Shown: in pieces, positions 1-7,550 of the stretch
Numbering within the stretch: the stretch's first letter is position 1
Layout: each line of letters starts with the position of its first letter
Source: Phycisphaerae bacterium
GTDB lineage: Bacteria; Planctomycetota; Phycisphaerae; Tepidisphaerales; Tepidisphaeraceae
Direction: 5' to 3'
NCBI GenBank assembly: GCA_025924315.1
Contig: JAICIO010000020.1
Location: 1 to 64,000, forward strand
Length of the DNA: 64,000 nt
Position numbers and translations under genes: made by a program
The notes under the pieces: generated by a model
The model's input: only the letters and a program-made list of their open reading frames with translations
Told to the model about the DNA's origin: nothing
Databases searched by the model: none

Positions 1-61
1 AGCTGCCAGATCATCTTCTCAAGATGCACGGGATGCGGCGTGGTGCATTCGTGTAATCGGT

Positions 62-373
62 GTGATTGAGCGGCGATGGGTTTGCGAGGATATCGTGTCA
101 GAGCAATCATATCGTCCGACATGGCGCGGGAGTCCGTTCCAAACCGGTAAGCGCTATCGAACGCTTAAATCGGCGCCGGCATTGCCGGCCGAAACTAGGC
201 TCGTTCCAGGCGAGATCATCATCTACGAACAGTCGTCCTATTCGCGATACGATAGTTGTTCGATTTACCACTTCGGAACCGACTCAGGCGAAGAGCGCAC
301 GTGGTTACTGCCCGATGATGCGCCACTTGAAAGCTGGCACGAAGTGCTTGTGCCGGTCGAAGATGCCAAATAG
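62..373 (+). CDS. small hypothetical protein, possibly immunity-like
   Basis: Open frame of 103 codons from a GTG; the frame stays open to the window edge, so the true start may lie outside. The product is acidic, without signal peptide or membrane segment. A stretch around residues 24-55 (TGKRYRTLKSAPALPAE, then a PGEIIIYEQ strand) resembles small beta-rich proteins of the DUF3601 kind, which often sit beside polymorphic toxins. That likeness is recalled by eye, not computed. The next gene follows at once on the same strand and also looks like an immunity protein. No Shine-Dalgarno site decides the start. Function unknown. Confidence 0.45.
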   Translation: MIERRWVCEDIVSEQSYRPTWRGSPFQTGKRYRTLKSAPALPAETRLVPGEIIIYEQSSYSRYDSCSIYHFGTDSGEERTWLLPDDAPLESWHEVLVPVEDAK

Positions 374-407
374 TCCAATGTCGGCAGGATCAGCAGGGAT
401 AGAAGTT

Positions 408-848
408 ATGCCTTTGACCGCCGATGAAATGATCGCCGCGCTCGCCAGCTTCGAACCCGAGCCCGGCGACGGCAATCCGCTTCGCTTATATTCGATCACC
501 GAGGGCCTCAACGAACTGCCAGACCGGAAGCGCATCGTGCCGGCGATGTTTGCGTTGATGGAGCGTTATCCGGATGCAGAACTTGGCACGCCCGGCCCGC
601 TGGTGCATTCGATCGAATCGCTTGGCTGGGAATGGTCTGAGCCGCTGCTCACTGATTCCGTCCGTCGCCAGCCGGTGGAACTGAACGTCTGGATGGTCAA
701 TCGAATCCTTAACACGAATCTCGAGCCCGAGCATCGGCGACGGCTGCTTGATCTGATGCGCTCCGTCCCAGAACATCCAAAAGTCCCGGCGCGCGTAGCA
801 AAAGTGGCGCGTCACTTCTTGGAATTTCAGGCGAAACGAGGCTTATAG
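408..848 (+). CDS. hypothetical protein resembling polymorphic-toxin immunity proteins
   Basis: The 146-residue product starting MPLTADEMIAALASF is soluble and mostly helical. The segment NELPDRKRIVPAMFALMER followed by ELGTPGPLVHSIE and WMVNRILN matches a recurrent small-protein pattern (charge-rich helix, 'PxxFxLxE', 'W(M/T)xNRxLN') that I associate with immunity genes beside contact-dependent toxins. In-frame ATGs at 363 and 378 would lengthen it; 363 would overlap the preceding stop at 371-373. No toxin gene is visible, but the window begins only 62 bases before the first of these genes. The family name is not certain; the gene itself is well supported by its composition. Confidence 0.6.
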   Translation: MPLTADEMIAALASFEPEPGDGNPLRLYSITEGLNELPDRKRIVPAMFALMERYPDAELGTPGPLVHSIESLGWEWSEPLLTDSVRRQPVELNVWMVNRILNTNLEPEHRRRLLDLMRSVPEHPKVPARVAKVARHFLEFQAKRGL

Positions 849-900
849 CGTCGTTCGTGTGCGATATGTGGGCCATAGCAATCCTCGCACTCGAACGACG
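849..900. repeat. imperfect hairpin between convergent genes
   Basis: CGTCGTTCG at 849-857 pairs with CGAACGACG at 892-900, with further TGCGA/TCGCA pairing inside. It begins directly after the stop codon of the upstream gene and lies between convergent genes. There is no clear U-tract, so it may be a palindromic repeat or a weak bidirectional terminator. Confidence 0.5.
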
Positions 901-906
901 AGAGGT

Positions 907-1383
907 CTACTGAGTGCTGGCTGTCCACATGTACCCGACTTCCCACTCGGCGGACGATGCGCAGAAGAGAAGGCGCGAAAGGTCGCTGGTCAGCGACACG
1001 ATCTCACTCTCGCGCGCACACACCGCGCGGATCATCTGAAGATAGAACTCATCAGTCACCGGAACCCCCTCGATATCGGTACGGGCTACGTTCACCATTT
1101 CGAAATCGCCCAACGCCAGGCTGCGTCCGACGTTCGCTTTGAATAACGCCGCCTTTCGTAGAGCGCCTTTCGCCACCGCATCCGTGAAGTGGCGCAGAGT
1201 AAAAGCATTTTGAGAGCGAACCAATCGGGCGGAGCTGGCCGCCGTGTCGACGCACACGGAGACCGCGGCCGACTCGTGATCGTGGAAGGCGAACGTGAAC
1301 ACGTCGATGCCGCGAGCGCGCACCTCCGCAATCGCCCGCGAGAGCACGTTGTCAAACAGCCGCTCGGGATTGCTCGTGGTCAT
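907..1383 (-). CDS. hypothetical protein
   Basis: A 158-residue soluble protein starting MTTSNPERLFDNVL; an in-frame ATG 12 codons upstream (1419) is the alternative. The N-terminal half (residues 1-70) reads as a helix followed by strands, with VFTFAFHDHESAAVSVCVDT as a clear beta-hairpin; the C-terminal half is helical. No motif of a known enzyme was recognised. It is convergent with the immunity-like genes and upstream of a small membrane protein gene on the same strand. Opposite-strand frames over this interval are arginine-rich and look like shadows. Confidence 0.55.
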   Translation of the reverse strand: MTTSNPERLFDNVLSRAIAEVRARGIDVFTFAFHDHESAAVSVCVDTAASSARLVRSQNAFTLRHFTDAVAKGALRKAALFKANVGRSLALGDFEMVNVARTDIEGVPVTDEFYLQMIRAVCARESEIVSLTSDLSRLLFCASSAEWEVGYMWTASTQ

Positions 1384-1428
1384 TCCGTCGTCTTCTGATG
1401 CCGGACGCGGCTGTATCATGTGGGGCCA

Positions 1429-1788
1429 TCAATCGGAGCGCTTCCACATCACAATGTTGGTGATTCCGATGAAAAACAGGAACCCAACCATCTTCCACGG
1501 CGCCCATCCGAGAGACGTCAACACACCCGTCCCCAAACCCGCACTCATCACGACGGCGGCGAAGAGGCAGATGCAACCGATGAAGAGATAGGTTGCTCTG
1601 GGGCCGCCGAACCCCGTTCGCTCCGCGGCGAATGCGGCGTTTGCCCGTCCCGATGCGATCAGCATCGGCGTGAGAACAACCGTCGCGATCAAGTACCCAA
1701 CCGCGAAGGGGCGAACTTGCGCACGCACCTCGGCCGGTCCACCCGATTTCGAGAACGCGAACCAAAGCGCCGCGGCATCCAAAAACAT
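1429..1788 (-). CDS. small multi-pass membrane protein
   Basis: About 119 residues with three clear membrane segments (FAVGYLIATVVLTPMLIASG, ATYLFIGCICLFAAVVMSAG, MVGFLFFIGITNIVMW) and a partial hydrophobic one at the N-terminus. The start is uncertain: GTG at 1794 or ATG at 1788. Hydrophobic codons continue upstream but hit an in-frame TAG at about 1818, so the first membrane helix may be cut short by a mutation. Function not recognised. It ends just upstream of the 907-1383 gene on the same strand and could share its transcript. Confidence 0.5.
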   Translation of the reverse strand: MFLDAAALWFAFSKSGGPAEVRAQVRPFAVGYLIATVVLTPMLIASGRANAAFAAERTGFGGPRATYLFIGCICLFAAVVMSAGLGTGVLTSLGWAPWKMVGFLFFIGITNIVMWKRSD

Positions 1789-1951
1789 TCCCACCCAGAG
1801 AAGTGCGAGGAGGGTCTATTGCCACGGAAGAAGCGTGTCGTGATCCTGTTTCACGAATCGCGATTCTATCGCTCGGGCCTGGAAGCGTAAGTGAATTACT
1901 TTCGCGCTGAACAGGAAAGGGAGCACTGTCGAGCCTTCGTCTCGGGAGGAG

Positions 1952-2344
1952 CCGCGGATCAACGCAGATGAACGCAGATGGGGAGAAGAGTTTTGTCCAC
2001 GAAGGACACGAATGAACACGAAATCGCGTTCTGCCTTGTGGCCCTTCGTGTCCTTCGTAGATAATCCCACTGCACAAAGAGAGCGGATCAATGAAGCACG
2101 TGCTAGTTTCATACCGTACGCCGCGCAAGCTTGGTTGGAAAACAATCGTCGCTTGGTTTGCGCTCGCGGTTCTGATCGCAGCTCTGACGATATGCGTGAT
2201 TGCGGTGCTCACTTCATCCGCCACGTTTCAGGTCTCTGATTGAAAGTACATCAGTTCCGAATTTAGTTCTTGATTCGTGACTCTTCGTGTCCTTCGTGGA
2301 CAAAACTCTCCGCGATCTGCGTTCATCCGCGTTCATCTGCGGTT
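1952..2344. repeat. nested inverted-repeat unit with a small ORF inside
   Basis: Outer arms (1952-1980 and about 2311-2344) are built of repeated CGCAGATGAACGCAGAT-type words in opposite orientation. Inner arms are a perfect 25-bp inverted repeat, 1988-2012 against 2284-2308, carrying the TTGTCCACGAAGGACACGAA core. A further inverted copy of the core lies at about 2040-2062. The centre holds a 50-codon reading frame. The same two word families recur at 9333-9493, 20299-20376, 10.5 kb and around the GxxExxY gene at 40.8 kb. Confidence 0.75.
2091..2243 (+). CDS. 50-residue single-pass membrane peptide
   Basis: ATG at 2091 is preceded by a purine-rich AGAGAGCGG stretch. The 50-codon frame begins MKHVLVSYRTPRKLGW, a basic head, followed by one membrane segment of about 26 residues (IVAWFALAVLIAALTICVIA) and a short polar tail ending in TGA. 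The layout (basic head, one helix, short tail) is that of small inner-membrane peptides. It lies entirely inside a nested inverted-repeat unit, so it may be cargo of that element. Function unknown. Confidence 0.45.
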   Translation: MKHVLVSYRTPRKLGWKTIVAWFALAVLIAALTICVIAVLTSSATFQVSD

Positions 2345-2368
2345 TCAAGCACTGCTTTCTGAGTGATA

Positions 2369-2395
2369 TTGACACCACGCCGTTCGTGACATAAC
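2369..2395 (+). promoter_or_regulatory. possible promoter of guaB
   Basis: TTGACA at 2369-2374 and a CATAAC-like -10 at 2390-2395 (15-bp spacer). Transcription would begin at or within a few bases of the guaB ATG at 2404, giving a leaderless or nearly leaderless message. No Shine-Dalgarno site precedes the ATG, which fits. The -10 match is weak. Confidence 0.3.
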
Positions 2396-2403
2396 ACTGT
2401 CAC

Positions 2404-3930
2404 ATGGAACACCCCAAGATTCTGCACGACGCCATCACGTTCGATGATGTGCTGCTGATTCCTGCCCGTAGCGATTTCACGCCTGGTGATGCGGATACCC
2501 GGACTCGGGTTACGCGGAAGATTGAAGTCAATATCCCGCTCATGAGTGCGCCGATGGATACCGTGACCGAATCGGCGCTGGCGATTGCGCTGGCGCAGGA
2601 GGGCGGGATTGGGGTCATTCATAAGAATCTTTCTGTGGAGAATCAGGCGCGCGAGGTGGAGAAGGTTAAGAGAAGCGAGAATGGGGTGATTGTCGATCCG
2701 ATCACGCTTCCGCCGAGCGCGACGATCGCGCAGGCTCGGCGGATTATGCGGGAATACAACGTTTCGGGGATTCCGATTGTCGACGCGGACGGTCAGTCGG
2801 GGGAGAACGCGCGGTCGAAGACGAACGGACATTCGCCGCGACTTGTGGGGATCATGACGCGGCGGGATTTGAAGTTTCAGGAGGATGACAATCGGCGGAT
2901 TGGCGATGTGATGACGAAGGAGAATCTCGTGACCGCGCCGGAGACGACGACGCTCGATGAGGCGGAGCGGCTCTTGTATCACGCGAAGGTTGAAAAGCTA
3001 TTGCTCGTCGATCAGGAGAATCGGCTGAAGGGCCTGATCACGATGCGCGATATCGACAAGCTGCATCAGTTTCCCAATGCGTCGAAGGATCGGCGCGGGA
3101 GATTGAGAGTGGGGGCGGCGACGGGCGTGAAAGACTTTGCTCGCGTTGAGGCGCTGATCAAGGCGGATGTGGATTTGATCATCGTCGATACGGCTCATGG
3201 GCATAGTCAGAATGTGATCGAGACGGTGAAGGAGATTAAGAAGCAGTGGGACATTCAGCTGATCGCGGGGAACATCGCGACGGCGGACGCGGCGAAGGAT
3301 TTGATCGATGCGGGTGTCGATGGGGTGAAGGTCGGGATCGGCCCGGGGGCGATTTGCACGACGCGGATCATTAGCGGGGTCGGCGTTCCGCAGATCAGTG
3401 CGGTGATGAACGCAGTGAGCGTGGCGGAAAGTGCGGGCGTGCCGGTGATTGCGGACGGCGGGATTCGGCACAGCGGCGATATCACGAAAGCGATCGCGGC
3501 GGGGGCGCATGCGGTCATGATGGGATCATTGTTCGCGGGGCTGGATGAATCGCCGGGAGAGATGGTGATTCATCAAGGTCGGCGCTACAAAACGTATCGG
3601 GGGATGGGTAGCATGGGAGCGATGGTCCAGGGGTCGAAAGACCGATATGGACAGGCGGACGTGAAGAGCACGAGCAAGTTGGTGCCGGAAGGCGTGGAAG
3701 GGCGCGTGCCGTATCGCGGGCCGCTGGGCGATTTCGTGTATCAACTGGTTGGTGGCGTGCGAGCGGGGATGGGGTATTGCGGAACGCGCAACATCGAAGA
3801 GCTGCGAAAGAATTCGAAGTTCTGCCGCGTGAGCGCCGCGAGCATGGCGGAGAGTCATCCGCACGATATTACGATCACGCGCGAATCGCCGAATTACACG
3901 GTGGAGTATGCGGAAGAGGCGAAGCGGTGA
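2404..3930 (+). CDS. guaB: IMP dehydrogenase
   Basis: The 508-residue product is a full-length inosine-5'-monophosphate dehydrogenase (EC 1.1.1.205), the cytosolic NAD-dependent step from IMP to XMP in GMP synthesis. [10 protein letters not shown] near residue 11 and the [10 protein letters not shown] motif open the TIM barrel. Two CBS domains lie at about residues 95-220; the first has an inserted polar loop (about residues 128-145). The catalytic Cys is Cys318 in GPGAICTTR, where most homologues have GPGSICTTR. The flap follows as [10 protein letters not shown]. It stands alone, without guaA beside it. An exact hexamer TTGACA lies about 30 bases upstream. Confidence 0.97.
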   Translation: MEHPKILHDAITFDDVLLIPARSDFTPGDADTRTRVTRKIEVNIPLMSAPMDTVTESALAIALAQEGGIGVIHKNLSVENQAREVEKVKRSENGVIVDPITLPPSATIAQARRIMREYNVSGIPIVDADGQSGENARSKTNGHSPRLVGIMTRRDLKFQEDDNRRIGDVMTKENLVTAPETTTLDEAERLLYHAKVEKLLLVDQENRLKGLITMRDIDKLHQFPNASKDRRGRLRVGAATGVKDFARVEALIKADVDLIIVDTAHGHSQNVIETVKEIKKQWDIQLIAGNIATADAAKDLIDAGVDGVKVGIGPGAICTTRIISGVGVPQISAVMNAVSVAESAGVPVIADGGIRHSGDITKAIAAGAHAVMMGSLFAGLDESPGEMVIHQGRRYKTYRGMGSMGAMVQGSKDRYGQADVKSTSKLVPEGVEGRVPYRGPLGDFVYQLVGGVRAGMGYCGTRNIEELRKNSKFCRVSAASMAESHPHDITITRESPNYTVEYAEEAKR

Positions 3931-4007
3931 AGGCGGACAGAAATACGTAAATACGTAATTACGTAAAGAAGAGCGGGCGAGGGTCGTCTTTGAGAAGCAC
4001 CCGTGTG

Positions 4008-4109
4008 GGTGGCACAGACATTCGTGTCTGTGATCGGGCGCGGTACTCCGTGACCGATATGCGTCGATGAGTACATCGCCGCATCACAGACAAGAATGTC
4101 TGTGCCACC
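4008..4109. repeat. 102-bp palindromic repeat, family D copy 1
   Basis: The end GGTGGCACAGACATTC is mirrored by GAATGTCTGTGCCACC; the loop carries GTCGATGAGTACATCGCCG. A second copy with the same ends and a diverged left half is at 52294-52394. The copy lies between guaB and a lipoprotein gene. Just before it (3944-3966) is a short run of AATACGTA words. Confidence 0.85.
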
Positions 4110-4145
4110 GGGGATGCCAATGCGTGCGTCTTTCGAGGTCGCATC

Positions 4146-4394
4146 ATGACGAAGCAACTCAACACTTATCGGCCCCTGCTGATCGCCATCGCTTTTTGCG
4201 GGCTGGCGCTGGGTTGCGTCGATAAAAAGGAACCGACGACCCAGCCGTCGCTATCCGATCGAAGCGACGCAGCGCTGAAGGATCCGATGGGCATGAAGGC
4301 CGACACGGATCCGATTGACATCAGCGGCGGAAAGATCAATGAATACGATCACAACGCCATGAAGCGCGATCTGGATTCGGTGTTCAATCCATAA
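4146..4394 (+). CDS. small lipoprotein
   Basis: An 82-residue product with a lipoprotein signal: basic start, hydrophobic core LLIAIAFCGL and lipobox LALGC, so Cys24 would be lipidated. The mature part is about 58 residues, polar and Asp/Lys-rich, without a recognisable domain. It is followed 12 bases later by a second lipoprotein gene, and the two probably form one transcript. Function unknown. It starts within the tail of the sequence following repeat family D. Confidence 0.7.
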   Translation: MTKQLNTYRPLLIAIAFCGLALGCVDKKEPTTQPSLSDRSDAALKDPMGMKADTDPIDISGGKINEYDHNAMKRDLDSVFNP

Positions 4395-4406
4395 ACGAGG
4401 GTTTCC

Positions 4407-4895
4407 ATGCGTTCTCATCTGCCGATGATTTGTGTTTCACTCGCCGCGTGCTCGTTCGGAATGGTCGGTTGCCAGATGCGCCAGCAGCGCACGACCGAGC
4501 CGATGAGCGACGCGCCGCTGGTGATTGACGAAGCGACGCAGAAGCGCGATTTCCCGAAGACCGAGGCGATGTATCCGAACGGTGCGGTGGTGGCGGGTTC
4601 GACATGGGAAACGATCGAGCCGAAAAGTGGTTTGCCATACAACGCGAACGCCCTCACGGAAACGCCCATTTCGATGGCGAACATCTTGATGGCGCCGTAT
4701 CAGATGTTTACACATTGGCAGGGCGGGATTTCATACCCCGGCGCCATGATCGAGCCGAGCTACAACGCAATGCCCGCCGTCCCCGAATCCGCCTCGCAGC
4801 AATCGCAAAGCCAGCGCACCGCGGAAGTACCGAACAAGAACACGTCGAACAACGCGAACACAAACAACAGCGCGACACCTGCGGTGAGTCCGTAA
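4407..4895 (+). CDS. lipoprotein of unknown function
   Basis: A 162-residue product with an N-terminal signal ending in the lipobox GMVGC (Cys22). The mature protein has a middle region rich in Met, Tyr and Pro (MANILMAPYQMF, ISYPGAMIEPSYNAMP) and ends in a low-complexity Ser/Gln/Asn/Thr tail. No known domain. It lies immediately downstream of another lipoprotein gene and upstream of the RAYT region; the transposon-related repeats begin 9 bases after its stop. Confidence 0.7.
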   Translation: MRSHLPMICVSLAACSFGMVGCQMRQQRTTEPMSDAPLVIDEATQKRDFPKTEAMYPNGAVVAGSTWETIEPKSGLPYNANALTETPISMANILMAPYQMFTHWQGGISYPGAMIEPSYNAMPAVPESASQQSQSQRTAEVPNKNTSNNANTNNSATPAVSP

Positions 4896-4903
4896 TAAAA
4901 AGC

Positions 4904-4989
4904 GCACAGTCCCGGCGCGCCGGGACTGTCCCACATGTGATTTGCCAAACCACGTGTAGCACAGACGCCCTCGGCTGTGCTTCGCTCGA
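4904..4989. repeat. REP family A, copy 1 (pair upstream of RAYT)
   Basis: Two palindromic half-units: GCACAGTCCCGGCGCGCCGG followed by GACTGTCCCACATG (4904-4937), and a second half with GCACAGACGCCCTCGGCTGT (from about 4959 to 4989). It sits directly upstream of the RAYT start. The same GCACAGCC-GAGGGC-GGCTGTGC core occurs at 5488, 5594, 32813, 33583 and 50034, which fits repeats mobilised by the neighbouring RAYT. Confidence 0.85.
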
Positions 4990-4996
4990 ACGATCT

Positions 4997-5485
4997 ATGG
5001 GCGCGAAACCCGCCAAGCAGACGTACGAACGAAACCTTCCGCACATCCAAGGCGTCGATCGTCCGATCTTCGTCACGTTCTGCACTTACGAACGCTGGAT
5101 CCTTCCCGAAGAAGTTCGCGATCACGTCTTGCGCCACTGTCTTCATGATCACGGCACGAAGCTCTGGATGCACGCGGCAATTGTGATGCCGGATCATTCG
5201 CACCTGTTGTTTACGCGGATGAATGACACAACCGGCGCGACGTTTGGACTCGCGGAGATTATGAACGGGGTCAAGGGAGCATCAGCGCACACGGTAAATC
5301 GGTTGCTGAAGCGAAAAGGTCATGTCTGGCAGGACGAATCGTTCGATCATGTCCTTCGGTGCGATGAAAATCTGCGATTGAAAGCGGAGTACATCTGCGA
5401 GAATCCCGTTCGACAGAATCTCGTGAAATCAGTGGATGAGTATCGCTGGATATGGCGCGAGTGGACTGAAGGCGCGGTACCATAA
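4997..5485 (+). CDS. REP-associated tyrosine transposase (RAYT)
   Basis: A 162-residue Y1 transposase of the IS200/IS605 superfamily. The HUH motif is in HAAIVMPDHSHLLF (near residue 60), and the candidate catalytic Tyr lies in EYICENPVRQN (near residue 137), the usual 'YxxxNPVR' site. Length fits a single-domain RAYT. Family members nick and move REP palindromes in single-stranded DNA. The gene is bracketed by copies of REP family A (4904-4989, 5488-5518, 5594-5619), which is the normal context. ATG 4997 was chosen because the reading frame upstream of it runs through the REP. It appears intact and is the only transposase seen in the window. Confidence 0.9.
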   Translation: MGAKPAKQTYERNLPHIQGVDRPIFVTFCTYERWILPEEVRDHVLRHCLHDHGTKLWMHAAIVMPDHSHLLFTRMNDTTGATFGLAEIMNGVKGASAHTVNRLLKRKGHVWQDESFDHVLRCDENLRLKAEYICENPVRQNLVKSVDEYRWIWREWTEGAVP

Positions 5486-5487
5486 CC

Positions 5488-5518
5488 AAGCACAGCCGAG
5501 GGCGGCTGTGCCACATGG
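5488..5518. repeat. REP family A, copy 2 (single unit downstream of RAYT)
   Basis: AAGCACAGCCGAGGGCGGCT followed by GTGCCACATGG, beginning 3 bases after the RAYT stop codon. It is inverted relative to copy 3 at 5594-5619. Confidence 0.85.
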
Positions 5519-5593
5519 TTCTCCTGCTTCGGTACGATAGACGGAAACACAGTTGAGAGTGGCTGTGCAACTTTTAATGGCATGTCACATGTT

Positions 5594-5619
5594 TGTGGCA
5601 CAGCCGCCCTCGGCTGTGC
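5594..5619. repeat. REP family A, copy 3 (single unit before the PfkB gene)
   Basis: TGTGGCACAGCCGCCCTCGG followed by CTGTGC. It ends about 18 bases before the PfkB kinase ATG, so it lies next to that gene's ribosome binding site (GGAGAAG at about 5625). Confidence 0.85.
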
Positions 5620-5637
5620 GGGTTGGAGAAGACGCAA

Positions 5638-6786
5638 ATGCCGCACACGCGCGAAGAGATTTGTTTGTCTGCCTCGAAGAAGCTGCAGGCCAGCGCGGGG
5701 TCGCTCAAGTCGATCAAGGCGACGGTGGGGCTCGATGGGTTTGTCGATGAGATCGTCGCCGTCGTGGACAAGCGGCTGAGCAGCGAGAAGTTCGAGCCGA
5801 TCAAGACGATCGATGCGTTCGGGAAAAAGGTCATCGCGTCGGCGGGGCAGAGCAACAACTTCGAGCTGGTTGTGAAGCAGAGAAAGCTCGGGGGCAACGG
5901 CCCGATCATGGCGAACGCCCTCGCGGCCGCGGGGGTGGGCGTGACGTATATGGGGTGTCTGGGCTTTCCGGAAATTCATCCGGTGTTCGCCCAATTCGCG
6001 CAGCGTTCCGAGCACGTGATCAGCGTCGCGGATCCCGGGCATACCGATGCGCTCGAGTTCGACGACGGAAAATTGATGCTTGGCAAGCATGGGAGCTTGC
6101 GCGATGTGAACTGGCAGAACCTCTTGCTGCGCGTGGGGCTCGACACGCTAAAGAGCGCGATTTCCAGCGCGACGCTCGTCGGCATGGTGAACTGGACGAT
6201 GCTGCCGTACCTGAGCGAGATCTGGGAGAAGCTGTCGGACGAAGTATTCTCAAATCTGCCAAAGGGCAAACGATATTTCTTTGCGGACTTGTGTGACCCG
6301 GAGAAGCGCACGCCGGAGGATCTGCGGGCGGCGATGAAGCTGCTGACGAAGATTCAGCGCCAGATGGATGTCATCCTTGGATTGAATTTGAAGGAGTCGA
6401 CGCAGGTCGCTCGCGTGCATGATATTCGTGTGCCGGACGATGCGGTGGGGGCTGGATTGGCGATCGAAGAGACCGCCAGCGCGATTCGGAAGAAACTGGA
6501 TCTGGCGTGTGTCGTCGTGCATCCCCGACGTGGCGCCGCCGCGGCGACGAACGATGGGTTGAGTGCGACATTCGCCGGTCCGTTTGTGAATGAGCCGAAG
6601 ATCAGCACGGGGGCGGGGGATCATTTCAACGCTGGGTTCTGCCTGGGGCGCATGCTGGGGATGTCGCTCGAAGAAAGCCTCTGCACGGGTTGCGGCACAA
6701 GTGGGTATTACGTTCGTACGGCAATCAGTCCGAGCGCTCAGCAGCTTGCTGAGTTTGTTGAGAAGCTTCCTCCTCCTCAGAAGTGA
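5638..6786 (+). CDS. PfkB-family carbohydrate kinase
   Basis: A 382-residue ribokinase-like sugar kinase. The C-terminal PfkB signature is present as ISTGAGDHFNAGF (residues about 320-332) with the catalytic Asp in GAGD; the N-terminal substrate region includes GGNGPIMANALAAAG (about residue 87). It should transfer phosphate from ATP to a sugar or nucleoside in the cytosol; the substrate cannot be read. The start at 5638 has a GGAGAAG site 7 bases upstream. A longer frame begins in the REP and is not credible. It stands between the RAYT region and a convergent gene. Confidence 0.88.
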   Translation: MPHTREEICLSASKKLQASAGSLKSIKATVGLDGFVDEIVAVVDKRLSSEKFEPIKTIDAFGKKVIASAGQSNNFELVVKQRKLGGNGPIMANALAAAGVGVTYMGCLGFPEIHPVFAQFAQRSEHVISVADPGHTDALEFDDGKLMLGKHGSLRDVNWQNLLLRVGLDTLKSAISSATLVGMVNWTMLPYLSEIWEKLSDEVFSNLPKGKRYFFADLCDPEKRTPEDLRAAMKLLTKIQRQMDVILGLNLKESTQVARVHDIRVPDDAVGAGLAIEETASAIRKKLDLACVVVHPRRGAAAATNDGLSATFAGPFVNEPKISTGAGDHFNAGFCLGRMLGMSLEESLCTGCGTSGYYVRTAISPSAQQLAEFVEKLPPPQK

Positions 6787-6789
6787 TTC

Positions 6790-6850
6790 TTCAGTTTCAG
6801 CTGCGCAAAAAGAGGCCCACGGCTTAAGCCGTGGGCTTGGTGAAACTGAA
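6790..6850. repeat. double-stem palindrome between convergent genes
   Basis: Outer stem TTCAGTTTCA (6790-6799) with TGAAACTGAA (6841-6850); inner stem GCCCACGGCTTAAGCCGTGGGC (6815-6836). It lies between two convergent genes, four bases after the PfkB stop. It may act as a bidirectional terminator, though the U-tracts are short. Confidence 0.75.
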
Positions 6851-6866
6851 TTTCGTTCGGAGCGGT

Positions 6867-7337
6867 CTAGGTGTTGATCGGCTTGACGTTCTTCTTGAGC
6901 GCGAGCTTCTTGTGCGTCGTCAGCTTCGTGGGCTGATGCGTTGTGGTCTTGCTCGTGAGCTTGGTCCGGGTGACCGTGGGCTTCTTCGTGAGCTTGGTCA
7001 TCTTGTTCGACTTGGTCGTCAGCTTCGTTGCAGAGACCTTCTTGGTCGTGAGCTTCGTCGGAGCGACTTTCTTGCTCGTCAGCTTGCTCGTCGTGTGCGT
7101 GCGCGCCACGAGCTTCTTCGACGGCGTCGTGTGATGCACGAGCTTCTTCGAAGGTGTGACGACGTGCGTCAGCTTCTTCTTGTCGTTCTTCTTGTCGATG
7201 GTTGAGGTCTTGGCGTCATTCGATTTGGTCGCGTTCATCATGATCTGATGAGCGCCCATCGCGAAGCCGACTCCGGGCACCAGCGCGGCCGACACGATCG
7301 CGATGCCGACAAATTTCTTCCAGTTCGTCCTGAACAT
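6867..7337 (-). CDS. secreted lysine/threonine-rich repeat protein
   Basis: A 156-residue protein with signal peptide (NWKKFVGIAIVSAALVPGVG, cleavage near the following FAMGA) and a mature part made almost wholly of short degenerate repeats of KLT, TKK and SKKL words, strongly basic and without cysteine. A GGAGTG site sits at the right distance from the ATG at 7337. Such proteins may bind DNA, cell-wall polymers or polyphosphate outside the membrane; nothing here decides which. Lys/Thr/Ser/Val repeat tails resemble histone-H1-like tails, but the signal peptide argues for export. Function unknown. Confidence 0.7.
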   Translation of the reverse strand: MFRTNWKKFVGIAIVSAALVPGVGFAMGAHQIMMNATKSNDAKTSTIDKKNDKKKLTHVVTPSKKLVHHTTPSKKLVARTHTTSKLTSKKVAPTKLTTKKVSATKLTTKSNKMTKLTKKPTVTRTKLTSKTTTHQPTKLTTHKKLALKKNVKPINT

Positions 7338-7471
7338 GCAACACTCCTTTGCGCAGAATAGATCCTGCCCGGAAACAACCGGGCGACAGATCCTTATCGG
7401 ACCGCGTCCGCGAAGAAGTTGAGTTTGATTCGGTAATTTCGGGCGATTCGGGGAATCACTGAGTGCAAAAT

Positions 7472-7542
7472 GGGAGGGCGAGGCTCCCGCCGAGCCGCCC
7501 TGCGTGATTCGCAAAACGGCTCGGCAGGAGCCTCGCCCTCCC
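7472..7542. repeat. palindromic repeat, family C copy 1
   Basis: GGGAGGGCGAGGCTCC at the left end is mirrored by GGAGCCTCGCCCTCCC at the right end, with an inner GCCGAGCCG/CGGCTCGGC stem. A second copy is at 38279-38354. It sits 8 bases downstream of the dienelactone hydrolase stop. Confidence 0.85.
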
Positions 7543-7550
7543 GGGTTGCT

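Noticed and set aside
849-900. possible tRNA-like cloverleaf
   Set aside because: Only one long stem; no D, anticodon or T arm could be found.
1352-2224. 290-codon minus-strand frame
   Set aside because: It crosses the inverted-repeat unit and overlaps two better-supported genes; composition is that of random GC-rich frame.
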